From contig WYBA01000425.1 in the NCBI GenBank assembly GCA_011526095.1, positions 1-33,745 on the forward strand: a DNA stretch of 33,745 nt, given 5' to 3'. This DNA comes from Myxococcales bacterium. Lineage in GTDB: Bacteria; Myxococcota_A; Polyangia; Haliangiales; Haliangiaceae. This document shows positions 8,357 to 16,269 of this stretch, in pieces. A program made the position numbers and the translations under genes. The notes below the pieces were generated by a model that saw only the letters and a list, made by a program, of their open reading frames with translations, was not told where the DNA came from and searched no databases. Position 1 is the first letter of the stretch, and every line of letters starts with the position of its first letter.

Positions 8357-11300
8357 TCAGTCCCAGCCGCTGTCGATGTCCTCGGCCGCCGCGGGCGCAG
8401 GCGCGGGCGCCTCGACCACCGGCGCGGGCGCCTCGACCACCGGCGCGGGCGCCTCGGCGACCACCACCGGCGCGGGCGCCTCGACCACCGGCGCGGGCGC
8501 CTCGGCGACCACCACCGGCGCGGGCGCCGCGACGACCGCCGGCGCCACCGCGACCGCCTCGACAGGCGCGGCCACCGGCGCCTCGGCCGCGGGGGTCTGC
8601 CCCGGGCTCGGCGGCGGCGGCACGGTGTTGCGGATCGTCTCCGCCACCGCCTCGGCGGCCACCGACTCGGCGGCCGCCACCGCGGCCACCGCGGGCGCGG
8701 CGCTCCGCACCGTCTCCGCCGTCGGTGACGCGGTCGTCACGGCGGCGGTGTCGCCGTCGGCGCGGCGCTCGCGCCGGCCGCGGTCGCCGCGGTCGCCACG
8801 CTCGCCACGCTCCGGCCGGTCCCGCCGCTCGCCGCGATCACGGCGGCGCGGGCCGCGGTCGTCGTCGTCCCCGCCGCGCGCCTCGTCGCGCGCGGGCCGC
8901 CGGCCCTCGGCCTCGGCCGCGGCGAGCACCCGCCCGCACGCGTCCTCGAACCGGGCCGCGGCCGCCTCGGCGTCGGCGCCGACGACCGGCCCGATCTCCG
9001 CCCACGCGGCGCGCAGCTCGTGCACCGCCTCGAACGGATCGCGCGACGCGCCGAAGTCGCCGAGCGCGCGCGACGCGATCGCCGACTTGAGCTTCGCGAC
9101 GAGCTGCTCGGGCGACAGCCCCGGCTCGAGCGCGGGCTGCTTCGGCACCAGCTCCTCGGCGCGCGCGATCAGCTTGTCGCGCCGCGCCGCCATCGCCGCC
9201 GGGTCGAGCTCGGTGCCGGCGAGCGCCTCGCCCGCCGACGCCATCACGCCGCGCACGGCGCGATCGATCTCGCCCGCCAGCTCGGCGCCCGGCGCGATCC
9301 CGCGCGCCGCCAGCTCGCGCAGCTTGCCGCGCGCCGCGACCACGCGGGCCACGGCCTCGGCCGGCGCCAGCCCGTCGAGCCCGTCGAGCTCGGCGCGCAC
9401 CGCGTCGACCTCGGCGCGCTGAGCGCCGGCCTCGGCGTCCCGCGCCTCGTCGCGCTTGGTGAACAGCGCGTCGCACGCGGCGCGAAACCGCGCCCAGATC
9501 GCGTCGGCGTCCTTGCGCGGGACGAACCCGATGTCCTTCCACTCGCGCTGCGCGTTGCGGATCGCGGTGATCGCCGCGCCCCACCCGCCCTCACCGGGCG
9601 CCGCGGCGACGATCGCCTCGGCGCGCTCGCACAGCCGGGTCTTGGCGTCGAGGTTGGCCTGCTGGTCGGCGACCTGCGCGTCGAGGTGCGGCTTGCGCGC
9701 CTCGAAGAACCGGTCGCACGCGGCGCGGAACCGCTTCCACAGCTCGTCGCCCTGCTTGCGCGGCAGGTGCCCCGACTCCTTCCACTGGCGCTGCAGATCC
9801 TTGAGCGCCGGCGCGGTCGTCTCCCAGTCGGTCGACGCCGCGAGCACCTCGGCCTGCGCGATCAGCTGCTCCTTGAGCTGCGCGACCGCGGCGAACTTCT
9901 CCGCCTCGACCGCGCGCACGCCCTTGATCCGGTCGAACACCTGGTCCGTGGTGGTCTTGAACCGCTCCCACAGCTCCTTGTTCTTGTTCGCCGGCACCGC
10001 GCCGAGCTGCTTCCACCGCGCCTGCAGCGCCTTGAGCGCGTCGAGCGTCGGCGGGGCCTCGGCCTCGAGCAACGCCGCGGCCTCCTTGATCAGGGCCTCG
10101 GCGCGCGGGACGTTGGTCCACCGCTGCCAGTCCTCGGCCTCGCGCAGCTCGCGGATCGCCACGACCAGCCGGCCGCGGACGTCCTGATAGCGCCGGTCGA
10201 GCGCGTCGCGCTGGTCCGCTGCGACCTTGCCGAGCTGCGAGAACGCCTTGGCCGCCTGCTCGAGCGCGCGATCGACCGCGCGCCCGTCCTTGGTGCCGAT
10301 CAGCGACTCCAGGTCCGTGATCAGCGCGTCGAGGCTGGCGGCGATCTGCGCGCCTCGCGCCTCGGCCTCGGCCTTGCGCGCGGCCCGCTCCGCCTCCTCG
10401 GCGGCGCGGCGCTCGGCGTCGGCGGCGCGGCGCGCCTCGCGCTCGGCCCGGCGGGCGTCGTCCTCGGGCTCGCGGGCGTCGTCGCGCGCGGACGGCGCGT
10501 CGTCGCGCGCCGCGCGGTCGGCGTCGCGCGCCGCCTTGTCCGCGTCGCGCGCCGCGGCGGCCTCGGCCTGCTCGCGGGCGCGGCGCTCGGCCTCGCGGCG
10601 GCGGTCCTCGGCGTCCATCAGCGCGCGCGCGTTGGCCTCGATCGCGGCCTGGCGGCGGGCGTGGTAGCGCCGCGTCGCCTTCCTGAACCGCTCCTCGACG
10701 CTGTCGTCGGCGGCGGCGCCGAGCCGGGCCCACGCCGCCTCGGCGCGGCTGACCAGCTCGAACGACCGCTCCCACTCGAACGTCTCGACCTGGCCCTCGA
10801 CCTCGCGCAGCAGCTGCGCGTGCTCGGCCTTGCGCCGGCGCGCCTCGTCGCTGACCTGGGGCCGCTGGGCGCGTGCCGTCTCGGCCAGCTCGTCGAGCTT
10901 CTTCTGCGCGCGCTGCTTGACCGCCTTGTGGGCGGCCTTGGACTTCGCGACCTGCTCGAGCAGCTCGGTCGAGGACAGCCGCTCCACCGCGGCGATCCCG
11001 AGCTCCTTGAACTTGGTGTCGACGGCGACGGCGCGCAGCACCTCGGGGTCGTCGATCTGCCCCAGCACCTGGGCGCGCACCGCCGGATCCGACGCCGTCT
11101 TGGCCAGCTCGGCCAGCGCGCGCGGATCCTCGATCGACTCGATCGCGCGGCGCTTGATGTCCGCCAGCGCGGCGCGCGTCGCGACCGCCACGACCGCGCG
11201 CTGGTCGCCGAGCTTGATCAGCCCGGCGAGCGCGGCGCCGGCGAGCGCGGCGTCCTCGCCGTTGGCGGCGGAGATCCACAGCTCGGCGGCGCGGCTGCCG

Positions 11301-11527
11301 GCGAGCGCCTTGAGCGCGCGGTCGGCCTCCTCGCGCGCGATCTCGGCGAGCACGTCGGCGAGATCGAGCTTCTCGATCGCGACCTTGCGCACGCCTGGAT
11401 CGCGATCGGTCCGGGCGACGGTAGCGAGGATGTCGGATTCGTCGGACGACATGGCGCGGACAGCCTCGAGGCGCACCTTGACGTCGCTATGGCGGTACTT
11501 CGGTCGGAAGAAGTCGGTGATCCCCAT
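8357..11527 (-). CDS. HEAT-repeat/coiled-coil protein with DUF349 repeats
   Basis: 1056 residues from ATG 11527, with GGAG 5 bases upstream. Layout: residues 1-215 are HEAT-like helical repeats (VRLEAVRAM, DPGVRKVAIEKL, RRAIESIEDPRALAELA, DPAVRAQVLGQIDDPEVL). About 225-400 is a charged coiled coil rich in Arg, Ala, Glu and Asp. About 470-700 holds at least three DUF349 units, each with a W-K-x-x-G-x-(L/V/F)-P motif (Trp505, Trp582, Trp663) followed by LWERFK, LWKRFR or IWARFR. Then a Gly/Arg/Asp low-complexity stretch, and a tail of repeated APAPVV(E/VAE) units ending DIDSGWD. DUF349 is found in many bacterial cytoplasmic proteins of poorly defined role; no catalytic residues are known to me. 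The next upstream gene encodes a paralogue of the HEAT part. A scaffold or nucleic-acid-associated role is a guess. Confidence 0.9.
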   Translation of the reverse strand: MGITDFFRPKYRHSDVKVRLEAVRAMSSDESDILATVARTDRDPGVRKVAIEKLDLADVLAEIAREEADRALKALAGSRAAELWISAANGEDAALAGAALAGLIKLGDQRAVVAVATRAALADIKRRAIESIEDPRALAELAKTASDPAVRAQVLGQIDDPEVLRAVAVDTKFKELGIAAVERLSSTELLEQVAKSKAAHKAVKQRAQKKLDELAETARAQRPQVSDEARRRKAEHAQLLREVEGQVETFEWERSFELVSRAEAAWARLGAAADDSVEERFRKATRRYHARRQAAIEANARALMDAEDRRREAERRAREQAEAAAARDADKAARDADRAARDDAPSARDDAREPEDDARRAEREARRAADAERRAAEEAERAARKAEAEARGAQIAASLDALITDLESLIGTKDGRAVDRALEQAAKAFSQLGKVAADQRDALDRRYQDVRGRLVVAIRELREAEDWQRWTNVPRAEALIKEAAALLEAEAPPTLDALKALQARWKQLGAVPANKNKELWERFKTTTDQVFDRIKGVRAVEAEKFAAVAQLKEQLIAQAEVLAASTDWETTAPALKDLQRQWKESGHLPRKQGDELWKRFRAACDRFFEARKPHLDAQVADQQANLDAKTRLCERAEAIVAAAPGEGGWGAAITAIRNAQREWKDIGFVPRKDADAIWARFRAACDALFTKRDEARDAEAGAQRAEVDAVRAELDGLDGLAPAEAVARVVAARGKLRELAARGIAPGAELAGEIDRAVRGVMASAGEALAGTELDPAAMAARRDKLIARAEELVPKQPALEPGLSPEQLVAKLKSAIASRALGDFGASRDPFEAVHELRAAWAEIGPVVGADAEAAAARFEDACGRVLAAAEAEGRRPARDEARGGDDDDRGPRRRDRGERRDRPERGERGDRGDRGRRERRADGDTAAVTTASPTAETVRSAAPAVAAVAAAESVAAEAVAETIRNTVPPPPSPGQTPAAEAPVAAPVEAVAVAPAVVAAPAPVVVAEAPAPVVEAPAPVVVAEAPAPVVEAPAPVVEAPAPAPAAAEDIDSGWD
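8401..8530. repeat. In-frame tandem repeats coding an APAPVV tail
   Basis: Imperfect tandem copies of an 18-27 base unit (core gcgcgggcgcctcgaccacc on the plus strand) lie within the 3' end of the DUF349 gene. They encode alternating VVEAPAP and VVVAEAPAP units. All unit lengths are multiples of three, so copy-number change would keep the frame. The product is a flexible Pro/Ala linker before the acidic C-terminal DIDSGWD. Confidence 0.8.
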
Positions 11528-11584
11528 GGGGTCTCCAAGAAGGGCGCCACCTTAGAACCTGCCGGCCCGCCATAGCAACCACCG

Positions 11585-11606
11585 CGCGACGGGCGTTTCT
11601 GTCGCG
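11585..11606. other. Intergenic inverted repeat
   Basis: A perfect 6-bp stem (CGCGAC at 11585-11590, GTCGCG at 11601-11606) with a 10-base loop lies between the HEAT-only gene and the DUF349 gene, both on the minus strand. It could weakly terminate the upstream transcript. No long U-run follows, so the role is uncertain. Confidence 0.3.
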
Positions 11607-11644
11607 ATCCCGGTCACTTGCGATGGCAGGCGGCGCGAGCGCGC

Positions 11645-12286
11645 CTAGAGGGGGCCGAGGCGCTCCCGCGCGCGGTTGCGCACGACCTTCAGCTTCGCCT
11701 TCGACGCGATCCGCTCCAGCCGCCCTCGATCACCGGCAGCGGCGAGGCGATCGAGGGCGGCCAGCGCGAGCGTCGCGCGCGTCAGCTCGATCGCGAGGTC
11801 GCCCAGCACGTCGCGGTCGTGGATGCGCGCCATCGCGCGCCCCCCGACGACGTCGTCGCGCGCGGCGCGGACGACCGTCGCCAGCGCGCGCGGATCGTCG
11901 ATCGCGTCGAGGGCGCGCCCGCGCACCGACGGATCCGCGGCGCGCGTCACGACCTCGGCGAGCGCCGCGGCGTCGCGGAGCTCCAGCAGGCCGGCGAGCG
12001 CCGCGGCGGCCGCCGCGTCGGCGCGACACGCGAGGTCCACCCACAGCGACGCCGCCCGCGCGGCCGCCCGCGCCTGCACCTCGCGGTCGACGTGCTCGCG
12101 GGCGATGGCCGCGAGCAGCGCCGGCCGTTCGAGCCGCTCGATCGCCAGGCGGCGCACCTCAGGGTCGCCGTCGGTGCGCACCAGCGCAGCGAGCACGTCG
12201 GCGTCGGTGATCAGCCGGACCGCCGCGCGCCGCACCGCGGGATCGCTGTGGCGGTGGCGTGGCCGGAACAGATCCGCGAGGCCCAT
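11645..12286 (-). CDS. Stand-alone HEAT-repeat protein, paralogue of the DUF349 protein N-terminus
   Basis: 213 residues from ATG 12286 (MGLADLFRPRHRHSD). The whole protein aligns by eye with residues 1-215 of the neighbouring DUF349 protein (MGITDFFRPKYRHSD). Shared elements are the start motif FRPxxRHSD, then VRTDGDPEVRRLAIERL / ARTDRDPGVRKVAIEKL, IAREHVDRE / IAREEADRA, and ALDAIDDPRALA / AIESIEDPRALA. Both end with a basic KxKxKxVxxRA...L helix. It consists only of alpha-helical HEAT-like repeats and has no coiled coil or DUF349. No signal peptide, so cytoplasmic. The two genes are in the same direction with 117 bases between them, most simply a tandem duplication followed by gain or loss of the C-terminal part. 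There is no Shine-Dalgarno; a hairpin ends directly before the start codon. Function unknown; HEAT folds usually bind proteins. Confidence 0.87.
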   Translation of the reverse strand: MGLADLFRPRHRHSDPAVRRAAVRLITDADVLAALVRTDGDPEVRRLAIERLERPALLAAIAREHVDREVQARAAARAASLWVDLACRADAAAAAALAGLLELRDAAALAEVVTRAADPSVRGRALDAIDDPRALATVVRAARDDVVGGRAMARIHDRDVLGDLAIELTRATLALAALDRLAAAGDRGRLERIASKAKLKVVRNRARERLGPL

Positions 12287-12316
12287 GGCGCACCGTAGGT
12301 CGACGCGGGGTGCGCC
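12287..12316. other. Perfect hairpin touching the start codon of the HEAT gene
   Basis: GGCGCACC (12287-12294) and GGTGCGCC (12309-12316) form a perfect 8-bp stem with a 14-base loop. On the minus strand the 3' arm ends at the base before the ATG at 12286. It may end transcription of the upstream lipoprotein gene (stop at 12337), or hide the ribosome entry site of the HEAT gene. There is no U-run, which weakens the terminator reading. Confidence 0.5.
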
Positions 12317-12336
12317 GGCAACCGGCGCGCGCGGCG

Positions 12337-13677
12337 CTACTCGTACTTCTCGGCCTTCTCGCCCGGGAACCACATCAGGACCGGCGCGCGGACGGTGTCG
12401 AGCGGGTAGTGGCGATCGCTGCCCTTGACCTTGAACACGCCGGCCTCGACCTGGACCTCGGAGACGTCGCCGAACATCCAGTAGTCGGAGTTTGCGTCGC
12501 TCTCGCTGTCCGGCAGGCCGTCGAGGAAGAACACGTGCATGCCCTCCTTCACCTGCTCCGGCGCGACCGGCACCGTGCGGTACGCCGCGTCCTTGCTGCC
12601 GTGCGGGACGAGGTTGTCGACGTCGAACACCGCGTGCATCTCGCCGCTCTTGAACCGCGACGGCCGCGCGCCCCGGTGCTCCTCGACGAACCACACCCAC
12701 GGCCGCAGGCAGTGATCGTGCGCGGCATCGCACGTGACGCTGCGCGTGGTCTCGAGCTTGACCGCGTCGGTCGGCTCCTTGGGCTGGCCGTCCTTGCCGA
12801 CCTCCGCCCACGGATCGGCGACCGAGCCCTGGTCCACCTTCGGCTGGATCACCTCGGTCGGCTTCACCGCGAGCTCGCCCTTGCCGAGCTTGCCCTTGAT
12901 CTCGACCTTGCCGCCGGGCGCGTAGACCAGCACCACGACGCGCGTCGCCGAGATCCAGTAGACCTCGCGGTGGCCGACGAGCCGCAGCTTGCCCGCGGCC
13001 CAGTCGATCGACTCGACCGTGCCACCGACCCAGCCGCCCGACGCGTCGCTCTCCGACTGCGGGGACGTCGCCGGGTACGGCTGGCTGATCGCGAGCGCGC
13101 CCTTGACGAGGTGCCGCTTGGTCGCGGGCACCGTGCGGTAGGCGGTGACGCGGTCGTCGGACATCCCGACCGACCGGCCCCAGCCGTCCCACAGCTCGTC
13201 GTCGTACTCGTCGGCGGGATCGATGCCGCCGTAGGTCGCGACGGCGAAGGTCCGGTAGAGGTCCTTCATCGCGGCGGTCTGCTCGAGGAACCACACGTGC
13301 GGTTGCAGGCAGTGATCGTGCGCGGCGGTGCAGTCGTTCTTCGTCTCGCTGTGGAAGTAGTAGCGCGGGGCGCGGAACACCTTGGGCTGGTCGCCCTCGA
13401 CCGCGGCCCACGGATCGGCCGGCTGCGCCGGCGGCTTGCGCGTCTTGGCCTCCTCGAACGCGACCGCCCGCGCGTTCGCGGGCGGCGCGTCGGCGTCGCC
13501 GCCGCCCGGCGCGATCACCGTCGAGGTCGGCCCGTCGGTGCGCGCGGCCGGCGCGCCGCCGCCGCTGCTGGTGCTGCCGCCGCCGCCGGTGCCGAAGGTC
13601 TTGCCGTTCAGCTTGACCGCGCAGCCCGCGGTCGTGGCCGCCGCGAGCGCGGCGCACAGGAAGAGGTTTCGCGTCAT
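12337..13677 (-). CDS. Lipoprotein with two copies of a CxAAHDHC module
   Basis: 446 residues from ATG 13677; AGGAG lies 7 bases upstream, which supports this start over upstream in-frame codons. Lipoprotein signal MTRNLFLCAALAAATTAGC with the lipid Cys at 19, then a Gly/Ser/Pro-rich linker to about residue 85. Two homologous halves follow. Copy 1 (about 88-250) begins ADPWAAVEGDQPK, has DCTAAHDHCLQPHVWFLE (Cys116, His120, His122, Cys123), AYRTVPATKRHLVKGALAI and SESDASGGWVGGTVESI. Copy 2 (about 287-440) begins ADPWAEVGKDGQPK, has TCDAAHDHCLRPWVWFVE (Cys316, His320, His322, Cys323), AYRTVPVAPEQVKEGMHVF and SESDANSDYWMFGDVSEV. The conserved Cys/His set could bind a metal or form a disulfide; this is inferred. 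Family not recognised. It is read with the secreted-protein gene 20 bases upstream. Confidence 0.88.
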   Translation of the reverse strand: MTRNLFLCAALAAATTAGCAVKLNGKTFGTGGGGSTSSGGGAPAARTDGPTSTVIAPGGGDADAPPANARAVAFEEAKTRKPPAQPADPWAAVEGDQPKVFRAPRYYFHSETKNDCTAAHDHCLQPHVWFLEQTAAMKDLYRTFAVATYGGIDPADEYDDELWDGWGRSVGMSDDRVTAYRTVPATKRHLVKGALAISQPYPATSPQSESDASGGWVGGTVESIDWAAGKLRLVGHREVYWISATRVVVLVYAPGGKVEIKGKLGKGELAVKPTEVIQPKVDQGSVADPWAEVGKDGQPKEPTDAVKLETTRSVTCDAAHDHCLRPWVWFVEEHRGARPSRFKSGEMHAVFDVDNLVPHGSKDAAYRTVPVAPEQVKEGMHVFFLDGLPDSESDANSDYWMFGDVSEVQVEAGVFKVKGSDRHYPLDTVRAPVLMWFPGEKAEKYE

Positions 13678-13697
13678 GTCGATGCTCCTGGCGGCGC

Positions 13698-14603
13698 TCA
13701 CTTGCACCACTTGTAGGCGGCCTCCTGGCGGGAGAACTCGCGGTAGCTCTCCTTCACCAGCTTGTGGCCCTTGAACTGGTAGCGGCGGACGCCCCACCCC
13801 GCGCCGTAGGCGAGCTCGGTCCAGTAGAACAGGACCTTCGCCTTGGCGAGCTTGGCGATGTCGGTGATGACCTCGTCGCAGCCCTTGCCGTAGAAGTACG
13901 TGTTGTCGCTGTCGACCAGCAGCGCGAGCCGGTCGCCCTTGATGCCGTACTTGGTGTACTTGGCGGTGATCTTCGCCAGCTCCTCGGCGCGGACCCGCTC
14001 GGTCTCGGCCGCGAAGCCGCCGGCCCAGTCGACGAGGCCCTGGCAGTACGTCGTGCGCGCGTCGGCGATCGTCCGCTCCTCGCCGCCGACCTTGACCGGG
14101 ATGTCGGTCGCGAGCCCCGCGGCGATCCGCCTGTCGATCTCGACCAGGCAGTCGCTGCCGACCTTGCCGTAGTTCTGCGCCCACTCGCCGCTGACCTCGC
14201 CCGGCTTCATCCCGAGCGCGATCTGGTGGTGGGTCCGCGCCTCGGTGAGGTACGCCGCCGCCTCCACCAGCTGCTTCCACACGCCGTACTCGTCGCACTT
14301 CTCGCCGGCGCGCTTGAACAGGTACTTGTCCGGGCTCCCCCACATCTCCTGGGACGGCTTGATCCCGAGCTCCTTGCCCCTGGCGACCAGCGCGTGGCAG
14401 TCCGCGACCGGGCGGTGGAAGTAGTGGGCGACGGACTCGCCCGAGTCCTTGCCGGCCTGCGTGGCCGACTGGAACTCGGCCAGCCCGCGCTCGATCTCCT
14501 TGCCGGCCTCGTCGAGCTCGGCGCGCGCGGCGCCGCCCGTCATCGCGATCAGGCCGGCGCCCACCGCGAGGGATGCGATCAGAGTCGGGGTGCGTGCGTA
14601 CAT
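13698..14603 (-). CDS. Secreted six-cysteine protein, unknown function
   Basis: 301 residues from ATG 14603 with GGAG 7 bases upstream. Sec signal peptide MYARTPTLIASLAVGAGLIAMTGGAARA, cleavage expected after ARA at residue 28. The mature protein is mostly helical with six cysteines (69, 103, 152, 187, 242, 300), an even number that fits disulfides in the periplasm. Notable stretches are VAHYFHRPVADCHALVARG, NYGKVGSDCLVEIDRRI, DSDNTYFYGKGCDEVITDI and the C-terminal YREFSRQEAAYKWCK. No catalytic motif is visible and the family is not recognised. The lipoprotein gene follows after 20 bases, so the pair form an operon. A sigma-54-like promoter lies upstream and the next gene encodes a sigma-54 activator in the same direction, which suggests control by it. 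Confidence 0.85.
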   Translation of the reverse strand: MYARTPTLIASLAVGAGLIAMTGGAARAELDEAGKEIERGLAEFQSATQAGKDSGESVAHYFHRPVADCHALVARGKELGIKPSQEMWGSPDKYLFKRAGEKCDEYGVWKQLVEAAAYLTEARTHHQIALGMKPGEVSGEWAQNYGKVGSDCLVEIDRRIAAGLATDIPVKVGGEERTIADARTTYCQGLVDWAGGFAAETERVRAEELAKITAKYTKYGIKGDRLALLVDSDNTYFYGKGCDEVITDIAKLAKAKVLFYWTELAYGAGWGVRRYQFKGHKLVKESYREFSRQEAAYKWCK

Positions 14604-14617
14604 GCACGCGCTCCATC

Positions 14618-14633
14618 GCAACCGCCGGGCCAG
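14618..14633 (-). promoter_or_regulatory. Candidate sigma-54 (-24/-12) promoter
   Basis: On the minus strand the sequence reads C-TGGCCCG-GCGG-TTGC, one base off the consensus TGGCACG-N4-TTGC and with the required GG-N10-GC spacing. It sits just before the secreted-protein gene and next to a sigma-54 activator gene. Problem: a start site 12 bases downstream would fall about 3-4 bases before the ATG and past the GGAG, giving a nearly leaderless mRNA. Such sites can also occur by chance in GC-rich DNA. Confidence 0.35.
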
Positions 14634-14719
14634 CCGTAACCCCGCGACCTCGCTGGGGCGTGCGGCGCGCGCGCGCTTGACTGGACAGATCGACCAGACA
14701 GTTCGACCGGGCACTCGCG

Positions 14720-14835
14720 CCGCGCGGGCGCGGGATCCGTCACCCGCGCGGGCGCGGGATCCGTCACCCCCGCGGGCGCGGGATCCGTCACCCGCGCGGG
14801 CGCGGGATCCGTCACCCGCGCGGGCGCGGGATCCT
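14720..14835. repeat. 24-bp tandem repeat copying the 3' end of the sigma-54 activator gene
   Basis: Copies lie at 14812-14835 (the gene's own last seven codons plus TGA), 14788-14811, 14764-14787 (one mismatch), 14740-14763, and a partial copy at 14720-14739. Each full copy reads, on the minus strand, as codons for R-I-P-R-P-R-G then TGA. Each junction can also form a small CGCGGG/CCCGCG hairpin with an 8-base loop. The array separates the activator stop from the secreted-protein gene. Confidence 0.92.
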
Positions 14836-16203
14836 GTAGAGGGCGAGCTTGTTGACCAGCGTCGTCCGCGAGATGCCGAGCTGACGCGCCGCGCGCGTCT
14901 GGTTGCCAGCGCAGGCGTCGAGCACGGCGAGCAGGCGGGCGCGATCCTCGCGCTGCTCCGGCGTGAGGAAGTCGAGCGACGGCTCGCCCGCGGCGGCCGC
15001 GCCCGGCGTGGACGGCGGCGTCACCGGCGGCGTCACCGGCGGCGGGCTCGACGCCGGCGCCTCGGCGCCGCGCGGCGCGAACGCGAGGTGGCGCGCGCCG
15101 AGCTCGCCGCCGCGCGCCAGCAGGACCGCCCGATCGATCACCGCCTTGAGCTCGCGGACGTTGCCCGGCCAGTCGTGGGCCTCGAGCGCGGGGATCAGAT
15201 CCGACGAGGCGCGCATCGCGCCGCGCCCGAGCCGCCCCGCCGACTCCTCGAGGAACCCCAGGGCGAGCGGGCCGATCATCCCGGGCCGCTCGCGCAGCGG
15301 CGGGATCCGCAGGGTCACGCCGTCCAGCCGGAAGAACAGGTCGTGGCGGAACCGCCCCGCGGCGACCTCGCTCGGCAGATCGCGGTTGGTCGCGGCGATG
15401 AAGCGGACGTCGATCGCCACCGGGCGGGTCGAGCCGAGGCGCAGGATCTCGCGCGCCTCGATCGCCCGCAGCAGCTTGGCCTGGATGCCGAGCGGCAGCT
15501 CGCCGATCTCGTCGAGGAACACCGTGCCGCCCGCGGCGGCCTCGAGCAGCCCGGCCTTGGCCGCGACCGCGCCGGTGAACGCGCCCTTGTCGTGGCCGAA
15601 CAGCTCGCTCTCGAGCAGCGACTCCGACAGCGCCGCGCAGTTGATCCGCGTGAGCGGGCCGGGGCGGCCGGACAGGGCGTGGACCGAGGTGGCCAGCACC
15701 TCCTTGCCGACGCCGGTCTCGCCCTGGATCAGCACGTTCACGCCGCTCCGCGCGATGTCCTGGATCAGCGGCGCGACCCGCTCGACCGACGGGTCGGCGA
15801 CGACCAGCCTCTCGACCCCGCTCTTCTGCGACGAGGTGTCGCCCGCGGACGGCGCGACCACGATGAAGCTGAACGGACCGATGTGGAACGCGGCGCCGAC
15901 GTCGAGCCCGACCGCGTCCCCGCCCCGGAGCACCCGCTCGCCGAGCCGGGTGCCGTTGGTCGAGCCCAGGTCCTGCAGCGTCAGCCGTGACTTGCGGCGG
16001 ACGATCGCGTGGCGACGCGACAGCGCCCGGTGCTCGACGATGACGTCGCACTCCGGCGCGCGCCCGACGAGCAGCTCGTCCCCGGTGAACGGCACGACCC
16101 GCATCTGGCCGTTGCCGACGACGAGCACGGCGCCAGCGGCGGCCGTCACCCGCGCCTCGCCCTCGACGAGCGTCGTGTCGGGCGCGTGCGGCGGGGTCAC
16201 CAT
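14812..16203 (-). CDS. Sigma-54-dependent transcriptional activator with FHA domain
   Basis: 463 residues from ATG 16203; a GTG at 16245 would add 14 residues. Three parts. (1) FHA domain, about 25-118: LLVGRAPECDVIVEHRALSR with conserved Gly, Arg, Ser-Arg-His and GSTNGT, which reads phosphothreonine on a partner protein. (2) AAA+ domain, about 130-365: Walker A GETGVGKE (161-168), the sigma-54 contact loop GAFTGA (207-212), Walker B FLDEIGEL, the ATNRDL sensor and WPGNVREL. (3) Fis-type helix-turn-helix at the C-terminus (GNQTRAARQLGISRTTLVNK). FHA in place of a response-receiver domain is typical of Myxococcota and implies input from Ser/Thr kinases. It activates RNA polymerase carrying sigma-54. 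Likely targets are the secreted/lipoprotein operon just downstream, an inference from position. It is divergent from the membrane protein gene at 16270. Confidence 0.96.
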   Translation of the reverse strand: MVTPPHAPDTTLVEGEARVTAAAGAVLVVGNGQMRVVPFTGDELLVGRAPECDVIVEHRALSRRHAIVRRKSRLTLQDLGSTNGTRLGERVLRGGDAVGLDVGAAFHIGPFSFIVVAPSAGDTSSQKSGVERLVVADPSVERVAPLIQDIARSGVNVLIQGETGVGKEVLATSVHALSGRPGPLTRINCAALSESLLESELFGHDKGAFTGAVAAKAGLLEAAAGGTVFLDEIGELPLGIQAKLLRAIEAREILRLGSTRPVAIDVRFIAATNRDLPSEVAAGRFRHDLFFRLDGVTLRIPPLRERPGMIGPLALGFLEESAGRLGRGAMRASSDLIPALEAHDWPGNVRELKAVIDRAVLLARGGELGARHLAFAPRGAEAPASSPPPVTPPVTPPSTPGAAAAGEPSLDFLTPEQREDRARLLAVLDACAGNQTRAARQLGISRTTLVNKLALYRIPRPRG

Positions 16204-16269
16204 CGCGAGACGAGGATACTGCTCCAGCTGGGGTCCAGACGCCACGGCGCCACGCTACCATCGGCCCCG

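Noticed and set aside
14720..14835. CRISPR array
   Set aside because: The units are directly adjacent with no unique spacers, and no cas genes are present; it is a simple tandem repeat.
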